DNA of 64,000 bases from Paraburkholderia fungorum (GTDB lineage: Bacteria > Pseudomonadota > Gammaproteobacteria > Burkholderiales > Burkholderiaceae). Positions within the stretch are counted from its first letter, which is position 1, and the number at the start of each line of letters is the position of its first letter. The position numbers and the translations under genes were made by a program. Below the pieces are notes generated by a model. It searched no databases, had not been told where the DNA came from, and worked only from the letters and a program-made list of their open reading frames with translations. The stretch covers positions 62,001 through 126,000 of the forward strand of contig NZ_CADFGE010000021.1 in the NCBI RefSeq assembly GCF_902833645.1. The letters are read 5' to 3'. This document shows, piece after piece, positions 24,499 through 33,743 of the stretch.

Positions 24499-25451
24499 GA
24501 AGGGACGTTACTGGTCCCGTAGGTTGGCTCGGTGTTCATTGGTGTCCTGTAGTCGACACGCTCGGGCACGCGCGCATGGTTTTGCATCCACAGGCGTGCG
24601 CTTTGGCGCGCCGTATCCTGCTGGGTTGGGGTGAGACGGTCCATGGCTGCCCGCGCGGCCTTTTCGTAGGCCGGATATCCCTCCATCGCAATGAGCAACC
24701 AGCGTGCTGCAGCGACCGGATTGCGCTCGATGAGCGAGTTGGGACTCGATGTCTGCATGAGGGCGAGGGTGTACATCGCTTCGCGGCTCCAGAGATCAGC
24801 GGCGGCGTTCAGCTTCAGGTTGGCTTCAGCCTGATTGGCCGGCATACCGATTCCTCGCAGCAGGCACAGGCCCAGTTTGTACAGCGCGTACGGTTCCTGA
24901 CCGGCGGCCGCAGCCCTGTACCAGCGCGCAGCTTCCGAAAGGTCCCGTTGCACGTCCATGTAGCCGCGCTCGTAGACATTGGCAAGGTTCATCGCCGCCG
25001 GAACGAAAGCGTGCTGATCGTCCCCCGCCGACGCGGTCAACCATTTGATTGCGATCGCCGGATCTGGAGACACACCGTCATCGCCGTAGAGGTAGATAAG
25101 TCCCATGTTGTAGCTGGCGAGGGTGTTGCCGGTGATCGCCGCATTGTCCGCGGCTGTGCGGCACGCGATCCGGTAGGCCTTCATTGCAATCGCGATGTCC
25201 TTGCCAGCACCGGGAGCCTTGCCGACGTGGTGCAGGAAGCCGAACTGGAAGGCCGCCCAGCGATCGCCGTTGTTGCCGCGACGACGCAACTCCTCGAACG
25301 CGGCGGTACTTCCAGCCGCCGCAGCGCGGTAAAGGTTGTAGGCCCGCTTCTCACCGTTGTCGAAGAGGCTGAAAGGGGACACCTGCGCGTGTGCCGTGGC
25401 AGAGGCCGCACCCACCGCGAGAACCGCAACGATGGCGGCACGTCGGCGCAT
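24495..25451 (-). CDS. Secreted Sel1-repeat (TPR-like) protein
   Basis: A 318-residue protein. The start at 25451 gives a clear signal peptide (MRRRAAIVAVLAVGAASATAHA). The mature part has tandem Sel1-like units with AxWYRxAAxxG and YxLGxxxxxGxG signatures at about residues 40-270. Sel1 repeats form TPR-like superhelices that bind proteins. Location after the TraU cluster suggests a periplasmic accessory of the transfer machine. A longer upstream frame exists but overlaps the neighbour and lacks a signal. Confidence 0.75.
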   Translation of the reverse strand: MRRRAAIVAVLAVGAASATAHAQVSPFSLFDNGEKRAYNLYRAAAAGSTAAFEELRRRGNNGDRWAAFQFGFLHHVGKAPGAGKDIAIAMKAYRIACRTAADNAAITGNTLASYNMGLIYLYGDDGVSPDPAIAIKWLTASAGDDQHAFVPAAMNLANVYERGYMDVQRDLSEAARWYRAAAAGQEPYALYKLGLCLLRGIGMPANQAEANLKLNAAADLWSREAMYTLALMQTSSPNSLIERNPVAAARWLLIAMEGYPAYEKAARAAMDRLTPTQQDTARQSARLWMQNHARVPERVDYRTPMNTEPTYGTSNVPS

Positions 25452-25467
25452 ATTGACTGTCCCGAGG

Positions 25468-26052
25468 TTATTCGCTACCACCACCGCCTCCATCACTGCC
25501 GCCGCCGTCACTGCCACCCGAGCCATCACTGCCGCCAGCGGGCCCATCACCTCGAGCACCGTCCGTCGGCGCAGCACAGAGCTGCGCCATACTTGGAAAT
25601 GCCTGCCTGGCTGCTTTCGGGTTAACTGCGCCACCGCTCGAGTAGGAGGCCGCGTAAGCCTGCATGGCCTGAATCCACGCAGGACACGGAGTGACGACAG
25701 AACCCGCTGGCAGACCCATCGACGACAGTGCGTTTGCGGCGCGGACGGCGCCGTTCTGCATGGCCGTGGCCTGTTGCTCCGGCGTCCACGGTGAAGCACT
25801 CGAGGCGTTGGTCATCCCGGTCCCCATTGCAGTCGATCCGCCGAGGGTGGATCGGGTGAGGCCGGTCGTGCCCGATGGCGTGGAGCCTGCCGAAGAGACC
25901 AGTTGGCCGGCACCCTGCACCGCCGAGGTGAGGGAGCCGGCGGCACCGGCCGCGGCGGAAAAGCCGTCGGAAACCTGTGCGGTAGCGACCTCTGGCGCCG
26001 CTGCCACCGGCAGTCCGGAAAGGAGAGTGACCAAGATGAGTTTTCTTTGCAT
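25468..26052 (-). CDS. Secreted Gly/Ser-rich protein
   Basis: A 194-residue protein starting at 26052 after GGAG. It begins with a signal peptide (MQRKLILVTLLSGLPVAAAP...). The mature region is Ala/Ser/Gly-rich, has a helical middle with one Cys pair (TPCPAWIQAM and MAQLCAAP), and ends in a low-complexity Gly/Ser/Asp tail. It is presumably exported to the periplasm or surface. It is 16 bp from the Sel1 gene and likely shares its transcript. Function unknown. Confidence 0.6.
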   Translation of the reverse strand: MQRKLILVTLLSGLPVAAAPEVATAQVSDGFSAAAGAAGSLTSAVQGAGQLVSSAGSTPSGTTGLTRSTLGGSTAMGTGMTNASSASPWTPEQQATAMQNGAVRAANALSSMGLPAGSVVTPCPAWIQAMQAYAASYSSGGAVNPKAARQAFPSMAQLCAAPTDGARGDGPAGGSDGSGGSDGGGSDGGGGGSE

Positions 26053-26113
26053 ACGGACTCCGTTCAGTCTTTCCCATTGTTGGAGACGCAGGTTGCGCCG
26101 TGCACGGCTTCGC

Positions 26114-26581
26114 TTACAGCGGCTCGCCGCCCCACGGGTCGCAGACTGTGGTTTCGCTTTCCTGGGCAATCAAGGTCTCGAGAATGCGGGTCCTCTCGTT
26201 GAGGGCCTCGTCACCCAGATCCACCGGCGCTTTGCCAGCCGGCAGTGCCACGTAGTTGCCAGCGCATACGCCCAGCGTCCGGAAAACGTGATGCACAGGT
26301 GTAAAGCCGATCTGCCGGCTGGCAATTTCCGCCACCTGCCGCGCCTGCGCACGTGCAACGACCGGGTGAAGGTCCTTTGCCCGCTGCACGAGATTCGCGA
26401 CGTCCGGCGGCAGGAATTGCACATATTCGACCGGCACCGCTGCAAGCTCACTGGTAATACCCCAGCTCATCATCGCCTCGATGTCCGAGTCAGCCAACGC
26501 CTCGAATCGCCCGAACCAGCGCTGCGGCAGCATGCGCGATAGCCAGCTCGTCAGACGGTGTGTTACGGCCTTCCAATCCAT
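26114..26581 (-). CDS. Hypothetical protein
   Basis: A 155-residue soluble protein with a good GAGGCG ribosome site before the ATG at 26581. It is helical with several conserved-looking hydrophobic patches (MMSWGITSELAAVPVEYVQFLPPDVA, split by a proline). No catalytic signature is visible. It lies between traU and the secreted Gly/Ser-rich protein in the transfer operon. Role unknown. Confidence 0.6.
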   Translation of the reverse strand: MDWKAVTHRLTSWLSRMLPQRWFGRFEALADSDIEAMMSWGITSELAAVPVEYVQFLPPDVANLVQRAKDLHPVVARAQARQVAEIASRQIGFTPVHHVFRTLGVCAGNYVALPAGKAPVDLGDEALNERTRILETLIAQESETTVCDPWGGEPL

Positions 26582-26620
26582 ATTCGCCTCGCTTGAACAT
26601 GGTTGTGTGACTTCACGTCC

Positions 26621-27775
26621 TCACAGTTCGCAGCAATCAACCCAACGCCACACGAGATACGCCTCGTCTTCGCCGGAGCCGGGAACCTTGCGCCCGAGAC
26701 CCCAGAGATATTCGGACGAGCCCACGCTGTGCGCGCAGCGATTTTCGAGAAACGAAGCCGGATTGATGGACCCCGCGTTAAGGCTCGGATCGCCGTCGGT
26801 GGCAACCATCGGCCCTGCTTCGCTGACCGGGAAGAGCATGGTCATCTTGAATTCGCTTTTGTTCATCACCGGCATGGGCTGCGGGGAGCAGGCACCGTTG
26901 ACCACAGCGGGGCCGACGGTGGTGACTCCGTACTTGGAATTGACCGCGCCGTAGCGAGCCATCGCGTTCATCGTGAACATGGCCTTCGCCGCGACCAGCG
27001 ACGAACCCGTCGTGACGCTCTTATTGCCGAAGTTGCCGGTGAGTGGGTAGGTTGCGCCCCAGCAGCCCATCCACCAGAACATGGCATCGTCCACTGGGCT
27101 CGAGATGTTGAGGAGACCAGAGGCCAATTGGGCCGCGCAGTCTAGCGGCGCGGCGATCATTGCCGCAGTCGTCTCAAAGACGGCCGATTCAGGGAACAGC
27201 AGGTTCGAGAGCGCGGAGTCATCCCAGAAAGGCAGAAGCAGCGACGACATGTATGAGTCGTCCGTTGTACCCACGGCGGCACAATTGGTCCCGACAATAC
27301 TCGCGAACATCGAGGCAAGCGGGAAGTCGTAGAGATTGAACTGCCGGAACCCACCCTCCGCATTTGAGCCGGTTTCTGCGGACCCACCGCTGCCGCCGGT
27401 GCGACGCCCGGCGCCGAGCTCACTGCCGAGATTCAGGCCTCCCAGCATCGGCGAGCAGCCCGGTGCCCGCGTGGTTTCGATGACGGAAATCGGCACCCAC
27501 ATGCCCTCGGGATAACCGGGGATGGGAATGTCGAACGGGCCGTCGCAATAGCAGATTGGATCCCGGTACGCGTCATAGGGAGCGTCGACATCAGTAGGTG
27601 GAACCACGTCGACGCCGGAGATCAGGAACGGGAAGATCGAGTCATAGCAGAAGTTCGTGTACAGGTCCGACGGCGATGCAACGTTGCAGCCCATGGCCAC
27701 GCTCTGGGCCTGGGTGTTGCCGGCGTACAGGAGAAGCGGGACAACGAAGGTGAGAAGGCGCAGCAGTTTTTTCAC
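26621..27775 (-). CDS. traU: TraU family conjugal transfer protein
   Basis: A 384-residue exported protein. It begins with a signal peptide (LRLLTFVVPLLLYAGNTQA). The mature part is Cys-rich and contains the TraU hallmark CWGATYPLTG near residue 236, with further conserved cysteines and the C-terminal VWRWVDCCEL. TraU is a periplasmic factor needed for F-type DNA transfer. It follows the TrbC-TraW fusion by 2 bp and is clearly part of the same operon. Confidence 0.9.
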   Translation of the reverse strand: MKKLLRLLTFVVPLLLYAGNTQAQSVAMGCNVASPSDLYTNFCYDSIFPFLISGVDVVPPTDVDAPYDAYRDPICYCDGPFDIPIPGYPEGMWVPISVIETTRAPGCSPMLGGLNLGSELGAGRRTGGSGGSAETGSNAEGGFRQFNLYDFPLASMFASIVGTNCAAVGTTDDSYMSSLLLPFWDDSALSNLLFPESAVFETTAAMIAAPLDCAAQLASGLLNISSPVDDAMFWWMGCWGATYPLTGNFGNKSVTTGSSLVAAKAMFTMNAMARYGAVNSKYGVTTVGPAVVNGACSPQPMPVMNKSEFKMTMLFPVSEAGPMVATDGDPSLNAGSINPASFLENRCAHSVGSSEYLWGLGRKVPGSGEDEAYLVWRWVDCCEL

Positions 27776-27777
27776 GA

Positions 27778-28941
27778 TTACATGCCTCCTTCGACGCGCG
27801 GAGACAATGTCTGCACAACGAGTTTGCCGTTTTCGGCAGTCAACAGGCTTGGTGCTGCGCGTAGCTGAAAGCGTTTCACGATGATGCTATCGAGCAGCAT
27901 GGGCTTGATGCCAGTCTCTTCTGTGAGGGACCGCACGCCCCCTTCGTCGTAGTGGGTCACAAAGAGGCGCCCTTGGGGGTAGCGTTGCAACCAGGCATGC
28001 GCCATGACAATCTGGCGCTGGTCGGATGGATCCACGACGACAATTGCAGCGCCGGGCAGGCCGGCTTTAGTGAGCGGGTTGTAGCGAGTTCCCTTGGCCA
28101 TGATGAGATTGCCTTTCTGGTCGCGGATATCCTGAGGGAACGTCACGCTCAGATCGACGGTGTAGCGCGTGTCGCGCTCTGCTCGTGGCAGCGGCGTGCC
28201 GCGGTCCATCCGGTCGGTCATCGCTTTGGCCGCGCGATCCTGCCACGCATGCCAGTTGTACCGTTGCATCCGGTCGCGGAAGACCTCTGCGAGGTCCTTC
28301 TCGCGAACCGGCCAGGTCATACCGACATTGCGCGATTTGACGCCGGCATCGATATCGCGGGTGGCGGATTCGATGGACAGGGCACCGTCCACGCGATACC
28401 ACTTGTGGTCAGCGATCGACTCGTGCATGACGACAGGGACCTGCGTGACGTCCCAGCGGGCGAAGGCCTGAGGAAGCACGGCTACGACAGGCTGGGGCTC
28501 GCGAAGGTGATCCTTGAAATCAGAGACCGCCTTGATATGTTCTGCGGTCTTGTGTCCATCGTTAGCCTCGAGACCACGCAGAAAAAACACGACGTCGCGC
28601 CTCCCGCGGACTTCTTCGAGCATCGCGGAGAGCTCGCGGTCAGGCATCGACATCGAGATGAAAACGACAGTCTTTGCTCCTCGCACCATCCGGGCAGCCG
28701 GATTGACACCGTTGTCGTGAGAAGTCCGGCCACCAAAGACGCCTTGAGCGGCGAGTGCTCCCTTGCGGATCTGCTGGTTCTGCTGTCGGACGATCGAGAG
28801 GATGTCAGCCGACGGCGAGGCATTGGTCTGCGGGGCAGGCGGTGCTTCCGCTCGCGCGATTGGCTTGAGAAGGCAGGCGCTGCAAAGCAGCGCGACGATC
28901 TGCCTAGTCCAGCAGCATGTCTTTCGTGAGAATCTGGTCAT
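27778..28941 (-). CDS. TrbC-TraW fusion protein
   Basis: A 387-residue exported protein starting at 28941. Residues 65-165 (VFISMSMPDRELSAML ... VAVLPQAFARWDVTQVPVVM) match the F-type TrbC pilin-assembly domain. Residues 190-380 (RNVGMTWPVREKDLAEVF ... NPLTKAGLPGAAIVVVDPSDQRQ) match the TraW family. Both are periplasmic and act in F-type pilus assembly. Here TrbC comes before TraW in one chain. It overlaps the S26-like gene by 38 bp and lies 2 bp before traU. Confidence 0.8.
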   Translation of the reverse strand: MTRFSRKTCCWTRQIVALLCSACLLKPIARAEAPPAPQTNASPSADILSIVRQQNQQIRKGALAAQGVFGGRTSHDNGVNPAARMVRGAKTVVFISMSMPDRELSAMLEEVRGRRDVVFFLRGLEANDGHKTAEHIKAVSDFKDHLREPQPVVAVLPQAFARWDVTQVPVVMHESIADHKWYRVDGALSIESATRDIDAGVKSRNVGMTWPVREKDLAEVFRDRMQRYNWHAWQDRAAKAMTDRMDRGTPLPRAERDTRYTVDLSVTFPQDIRDQKGNLIMAKGTRYNPLTKAGLPGAAIVVVDPSDQRQIVMAHAWLQRYPQGRLFVTHYDEGGVRSLTEETGIKPMLLDSIIVKRFQLRAAPSLLTAENGKLVVQTLSPRVEGGM

Positions 28942-29416
28942 AGCGAATCGTTCCCCAGTAGCGGGAGTCGTACGAACGGTATTCGGACCCGAACACAAAG
29001 TAGTGACCGGGGGCGATGCGGTAACGGGTGTCCCAGGCGTTAATCGGTCTTAGAAAATGCTGGGCGCCGCGCGCAAGCGTGCCAAGTACGCGGCCATTGA
29101 TACTGATCACGCCCTGCTCAATCACGACGGTGTCACCTGGCACGCCGGCAATCAGTTTGGTCATGAGTGCGCCGCGGGCGAAGAGCGAAGCCTGCTCATT
29201 GCGAAACGTCACCAAGTCGCCGCGCGAGATTGCGCCCACCTGCCGGGTGCCCCAATACCACTCCCATGGCAGGCAGCCGGTCTCCTCCCCGTCAAAGAAG
29301 ACGTACGCATGGCGATGCATCGCGGTCGCGGTTGCTTTTGCCCCGAACAGCAGGAACGGTGCAAGGACGAGAGTCGCCGCAAGCAGCACGGCGTTGCGGG
29401 CTGGCAGCTTAATCAT
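28904..29416 (-). CDS. S26/TraF-like signal peptidase homologue
   Basis: A 170-residue membrane-anchored protein. The start at 29416 overlaps the trbI stop and precedes one hydrophobic segment (NAVLLAATLVLAPFLLFG). The periplasmic domain has the S26 layout: a GCLPW motif near residue 45 in the position of the catalytic serine, and MTKLIAGVPGD near 85 supplying the lysine. Cys rather than Ser at the nucleophile site is unusual. A role in maturing the pilin or another transfer protein is inferred. A longer start at 29455 is possible. Confidence 0.65.
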   Translation of the reverse strand: MIKLPARNAVLLAATLVLAPFLLFGAKATATAMHRHAYVFFDGEETGCLPWEWYWGTRQVGAISRGDLVTFRNEQASLFARGALMTKLIAGVPGDTVVIEQGVISINGRVLGTLARGAQHFLRPINAWDTRYRIAPGHYFVFGSEYRSYDSRYWGTIRYDQILTKDMLLD

Positions 29417-30149
29417 CGAGAGACGGGTTGCCAGCGGATTCGCTCGCCTGCCCATGAGCTGAAGGGACCGCGGACGCACCCGGGAATTCCGTCGCCCCCG
29501 GATGAGAAGCCGGAGCTGCGGCCGGCGTGCCAGGAAGTGCATCGGGCGCGGGCATCTTCTGGCCGCGCGACCAGTCAAGCCCGAGCTGGCCCGCGATCTG
29601 TGCGGTGACGTCGACATCGGCCGGGGAGGCCACCACGGCTTCGCGCCGGATCAGCAGGCAGCTGTCTGCGACAGCGCTCACCGCGGCATCCATCTTGCGG
29701 AGCTGGTCATGGTAGAGCGCCTGGGCTTCCGACTGGTTCTTGCCATTGGTGCGGGCCAAAAGGTCCGAAACCACAAGCGCTGTCAGTCGGCTCATGTCAA
29801 TGGTTCGGTAGCAGGAAGCGCCGCCGGCGGCGACCGCATGCCGGAACGGTGCGGCGAGGGATGAGACCGGGGGCAGATGTGCAATCAGTGCGCGCGCGCC
29901 GAAAAGAAGGCCGGTGCAGGCAAGGACGACGACAATCACGAGACGCAGCATGCCCCAGGTCCCGCCGGCGCTCGTCGGGTTGGACGCTTTTGGTGGCACG
30001 GCGGTCGCAGACATGTCCGTCCCCCCTTCTGTCGACACCGGTTGCGACCGTGGTGGAGTCTGATGCAGCTCCGGCGCTCCGGCATCGACGGGGCGGTCGG
30101 TTCCCGGCGGCGTTTGTTGCGTGTCGGGAAGTTGTGAGCTCTCGCTCAT
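29409..30149 (-). CDS. trbI: TrbI-type conjugal transfer protein (F-type)
   Basis: A 246-residue bitopic protein. A Pro/Ser-rich cytoplasmic tail of about 60 residues leads to one membrane segment (LRLVIVVVLACTGLLFGARAL). The periplasmic part (TIDMSRLTALVVSDLL ... ADSCLLIRREAVVASPADVDVTAQI) fits the F-type TrbI domain, implicated in pilus dynamics. Its start overlaps the traC stop by 4 bp. It is identified by position and pattern, so moderately secure. Confidence 0.7.
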   Translation of the reverse strand: MSESSQLPDTQQTPPGTDRPVDAGAPELHQTPPRSQPVSTEGGTDMSATAVPPKASNPTSAGGTWGMLRLVIVVVLACTGLLFGARALIAHLPPVSSLAAPFRHAVAAGGASCYRTIDMSRLTALVVSDLLARTNGKNQSEAQALYHDQLRKMDAAVSAVADSCLLIRREAVVASPADVDVTAQIAGQLGLDWSRGQKMPAPDALPGTPAAAPASHPGATEFPGASAVPSAHGQASESAGNPSLDD

Positions 30150-32569
30150 ACTGTTTCTCCGCGGATGAATTCGTGTACGGCCTGAACGACGTCGTCACCG
30201 CGATTGAGCGCGGCGAGAATCTCGTCCCGTTCCCGGCCTTCGGATGAGAAGAGGATCTGGTTGAAGCGCGATTCCACGAGGCGTGCGATACCGGAGCCGT
30301 GTTCCGTGCGCAGATAGATCTCGGAGTATCCGGCGCGTCCCTTGATGGTGTGCACGGTACGCAGAAGGTTGGCCTCGCCTTCGCCGATATCCATCCAGCC
30401 GCTTTGCCGTGCCAGATTGATGGCCTCGGAAGTCTGCTTCATGATGTACTTCGTGGCTGCGGTGCCCGCGATCGTCGGACCGTGGGGGCTGTTGTAGAGC
30501 TGCGTCAGGTTCTGCAGGACCAGACCGACCGAACCGGTTTCCTTGCGGACCTTTGCATAGAGCTGCGCGAGAAAGCGCGCGAATGGTTCGTCGGGCATGA
30601 GATCGCCGCCTTCCTCGATGATCAGCAGCTTCTGCTGGCTGCTGCCCTTGGTCTCATACATGTCCTGCTCGCAGCGAATCATCAGCAACTGCAGGATGAC
30701 CTGCTGCAGGTGAGGCTGTGAGCGCAGGTCGAAGAGCTCGAAGGTGGTCAGCTGGGCGTCCGCGCGCAGCGTGTTCGGCCCCGTGAACCACGCGCCGTAG
30801 GGGCCTTCAGTCGTAAACGGGTACAGCTTTCGCGCAAGTTCACGACTGATGTCGTCATCCTGATTCATGAGGTACAGGTAGACCCCGGTAATTTCCATGG
30901 CCGGGCCGTATGACGCCCACACGCTCTTGGTCGCCGACATGATCCGAACCGCCTCGGACGAACCCGTGGATTCATGCGGATTGGCCATCTTGCATAGCAG
31001 CGCCTGCAGCACGCCGATGCTCTGGTCGATATTCGTGACGTGCGTAAACGGGTTGAGACTGCAGCGGGCGTGCTCTGAGAATTCGATGTAGTCGCCATGG
31101 TGCGCACGCGTGAATTTCGCGTGCGAGCGGCGGATGTCAAGAATGCGCACGATCGCGCCCAGGGCGAGGTAGTCCTGGACCTTGCGCTGCACGGCAAATG
31201 ATTTGCCCGCGCCTGGGTCGGCCGTCCATATCCAGTTGAAGTTCGAATTGCGGGGATCGAACACGTCATAGCGGAAAGGGCGGCCTCGCCGCGTAGTCAG
31301 CAGCATGGCACGGCCGTACCCACGCCACTCGTCGATCACGGGAAGGAACTGGGCCGCCTGGGTCGAAGCCATCGTGAAAAAACGGCGCGTATTCTCAATC
31401 GTCCTGGCCGTCGGGCACAGTGGCAATGTGTTGTAGAAATTCGGCCAGATGATGTGTTTCTCAGGCGCCATCTGCATGTCCTGGCCGGCGAAGTACGATT
31501 TCAGGCGCGACATCATCTTGTTGATCGCACGTGGCGAACGATTGAAGAGGGCCAGCGTGGTGTTGATTTCGACGGCATTCGCACCGGCGTCGAGCGAGGC
31601 AATGAGTGTGTCAAAGCCGCGTTTCTTCGCGGCCAGGATGGGTACCCACTTGAGCATCGGGCCGAACGCCTGCTGGGTGACCAGAGTCGATTTGGTGCGA
31701 AGCTTGCCGATTTTCCCGCTCTGCTCGGGGATATGAATGGTGGTGGTCAGCACGAACGGCATGCTGATCTGCGTGCCGGTTCCGTCGGGCGTGCCGCGCA
31801 GTACGTCCATCAGGTGAAGACTTGCCTTCTTCGGATACTTGGCCGTCGTCATCAGCCCGATATGGACGTGGCCCGACGTCCTGGGCGAATCCGCGCGGAT
31901 CGTATTCTTGAACTGCTTGATTCGCTGTGCCGGTTCAAAAATCTGATCGCGCAACGTTGCGCTCTCGTCATATGAACGGTTCCATTCACCGTACATGTCA
32001 AAGTAGCGTCGCAGTACTGAAAGGTACTCGTCGGGACCGACTGGCTGGATATCGAGCTTGGCGGCTTCATACATCGACTGGAGCCGGTCGCGCAGTTCGC
32101 GGAACTCAGCGATCTCGACGTCTTTCGGAAACGGCAGACCACGAGTGGGGACCTTGAGCGTGACGTAATGGCGAGTGTCCAGCACGCGTGTGTGCAGCGT
32201 TGGCGCCAGGGGGCGATGGGCAGCAGCGGCGATGAAGTCAGCCCGCTCAGTGCACGCAGTCTGCGCGATGCGGTTACCCCTCGGACTGAGGACCCGCGCC
32301 TCGCGGTAGGTCTCGAGCGCACCTTCGAGATCCGGGACGGCCATCTGTATGTCCTGGATAAAAGTTCCCGGAGGGTAATGCTCGCCCAGCATGTTCTCGA
32401 GCATCTTCTGGATGTTGAGGTCCGCGCCAGTGATGAAGTCGCCCTGGAGAAGGCAGCCCAACGCCCCTTCTTCGAAGAAATAGATGTCGTCGTCGGCCGC
32501 CAGACAGGTGAAACTGTCTGCCGGCCGCCCGCGGTCCATCATTTCGCGTATGCGGTCGATTGCGCCCAT
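30146..32569 (-). CDS. traC: TraC-type conjugative ATPase
   Basis: An 807-residue cytoplasmic ATPase of the TraC/VirB4 family that energises pilus assembly. Walker A (DPGAGKSF) is at about residue 450 and Walker B (LLIIEEGGD) at about 650, with the expected motor-domain motifs between. The N-terminal 400 residues match the TraC region. A GGAAAC site precedes the ATG. It lies downstream of the pilin gene, from which it is separated by a terminator. Confidence 0.9.
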   Translation of the reverse strand: MGAIDRIREMMDRGRPADSFTCLAADDDIYFFEEGALGCLLQGDFITGADLNIQKMLENMLGEHYPPGTFIQDIQMAVPDLEGALETYREARVLSPRGNRIAQTACTERADFIAAAAHRPLAPTLHTRVLDTRHYVTLKVPTRGLPFPKDVEIAEFRELRDRLQSMYEAAKLDIQPVGPDEYLSVLRRYFDMYGEWNRSYDESATLRDQIFEPAQRIKQFKNTIRADSPRTSGHVHIGLMTTAKYPKKASLHLMDVLRGTPDGTGTQISMPFVLTTTIHIPEQSGKIGKLRTKSTLVTQQAFGPMLKWVPILAAKKRGFDTLIASLDAGANAVEINTTLALFNRSPRAINKMMSRLKSYFAGQDMQMAPEKHIIWPNFYNTLPLCPTARTIENTRRFFTMASTQAAQFLPVIDEWRGYGRAMLLTTRRGRPFRYDVFDPRNSNFNWIWTADPGAGKSFAVQRKVQDYLALGAIVRILDIRRSHAKFTRAHHGDYIEFSEHARCSLNPFTHVTNIDQSIGVLQALLCKMANPHESTGSSEAVRIMSATKSVWASYGPAMEITGVYLYLMNQDDDISRELARKLYPFTTEGPYGAWFTGPNTLRADAQLTTFELFDLRSQPHLQQVILQLLMIRCEQDMYETKGSSQQKLLIIEEGGDLMPDEPFARFLAQLYAKVRKETGSVGLVLQNLTQLYNSPHGPTIAGTAATKYIMKQTSEAINLARQSGWMDIGEGEANLLRTVHTIKGRAGYSEIYLRTEHGSGIARLVESRFNQILFSSEGRERDEILAALNRGDDVVQAVHEFIRGETV

Positions 32570-32669
32570 CAGGTTTCCGTTGAAGACGTAAGTGACTGGA
32601 TGTCCTGATTGAGATTATCATCAATCGCAATGAGAGAATTATTTGCACTTAAAGGTGCCGCGAGCAAAT

Positions 32670-32696
32670 AAAAAAGACCGCCCGGAAGGGGCGGTC
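32670..32696 (-). terminator. Terminator or attenuator after the pilin gene
   Basis: GACCGCCC (32676-32683) pairs with GGGCGGTC (32689-32696) and on the minus strand is followed by six T residues. It lies between the pilin gene and traC, so it probably reduces readthrough and keeps pilin transcript abundant. Confidence 0.85.
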
Positions 32697-32742
32697 AGGC
32701 AGAAAGGGTCCCGAGGGGTAACCCGTCCTGAGAGAGCTGTCG

Positions 32743-33066
32743 TCAGAAGATGGCGGTGTACATCCCGGTAAGGATGTTCGGACCGTAGATAGAACCCAGC
32801 GTAATACCCAGACCGATGCCCATGCCTACGAGGGAGCCGCGTACGGTGGCCGCAATGAGCGCGATGGCAAGACCCAGAATGGCCAGCATTTTGCCGCCGG
32901 AGCCTTGCAGCACGCCAGTGAGCCACAGATTGATGGTGTCGAAGGTTGAATCGGAACCTGCGTACGCGTGGACGACGAGCAGCGCGGCAACGACGACAAT
33001 GACCAGGCTCATCAGTAGCTTCTTGCGGGATTTGGGGTCCGTCCAGCGTTCCTTGAATTTACTCAT
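32743..33066 (-). CDS. traA: F-type pilin (TraA-like)
   Basis: A 107-residue pilin precursor. A basic N-terminus is followed by a signal-like helix ending in HAYA, a likely cleavage site. The mature part has two hydrophobic helices (KMLAILGLAIALIAATV and VGMGIGLGITLGSIY) joined by a short basic turn. This layout matches F-type pilin subunits. Position between TraV and TraC fits. The downstream terminator supports high expression. Confidence 0.8.
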   Translation of the reverse strand: MSKFKERWTDPKSRKKLLMSLVIVVVAALLVVHAYAGSDSTFDTINLWLTGVLQGSGGKMLAILGLAIALIAATVRGSLVGMGIGLGITLGSIYGPNILTGMYTAIF

Positions 33067-33155
33067 GTCGACTCCGTGCCGGGAGAAAGTGTTGTGGATG
33101 GTAATGCATAATCTCCCAATGATTTAATTTTTACAGATGTAGTATTTCAAAGGGG

Positions 33156-33734
33156 TCAGCGAGACGTGTCTTGCGTCGGCAAGGGGCTGGATGGAGGCGC
33201 CGAAGGTGCGACTCGCGCCGGCGTAGGACGTCCACCGCCAGGCCCTGAAGTCACGAGATTGGCATTGGACTTCGCGTTTGCCTCTATGCGATAGGGCGTG
33301 AGGACCCGAGCCTCAGATGTGGCGGCATTGTTGCCCATCGACCAGCGCCGCGGTGTCACTTCGGCGAACACGATGCTCGGAAAATGCAGCTGGTTCCGAT
33401 CGTCCTGCCACGTGTTAATCCACAGCCGCATGATCTTCGCCGGCTCCATCACCGGCATGGGTTGCTGGATGGGCTCCGGCAGGCTCACCTGAATAGCCGA
33501 TACCGGTTCCGGATCGAGGCTGAAGCGGTGATTGCCTTGACCAGAGGCTGCCGCCTCGGCAGCCTCGACGGCGGAGGAATTGTTCGACATGGAGTAAGCC
33601 TGGCGTGCCGACACGCAACCGACCCCTTGCCCACCCGGGCAGGCAGGTGAAGCGGTGCCGATGCCAAACATGGATGAACACCCGGTCAGCAGTGTCGAAG
33701 CGAAGAAGGTCGTCAGAATGGATTGGATTCGCAC
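33156..33734 (-). CDS. traV: TraV outer-membrane lipoprotein
   Basis: A 192-residue lipoprotein starting at GTG after GAGGAC. Lipobox LLTGC places the acylated Cys at about residue 19. The ACPGGQGVGCVSARQAY segment and MRLWINTWQDD ... VFAEVTPRRW match the TraV family. TraV anchors the TraK/TraB core complex in the outer membrane. The C-terminus is Pro-rich and variable. Confidence 0.85.
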   Translation of the reverse strand: MRIQSILTTFFASTLLTGCSSMFGIGTASPACPGGQGVGCVSARQAYSMSNNSSAVEAAEAAASGQGNHRFSLDPEPVSAIQVSLPEPIQQPMPVMEPAKIMRLWINTWQDDRNQLHFPSIVFAEVTPRRWSMGNNAATSEARVLTPYRIEANAKSNANLVTSGPGGGRPTPARVAPSAPPSSPLPTQDTSR

Positions 33735-33743
33735 GGCTTGTCC

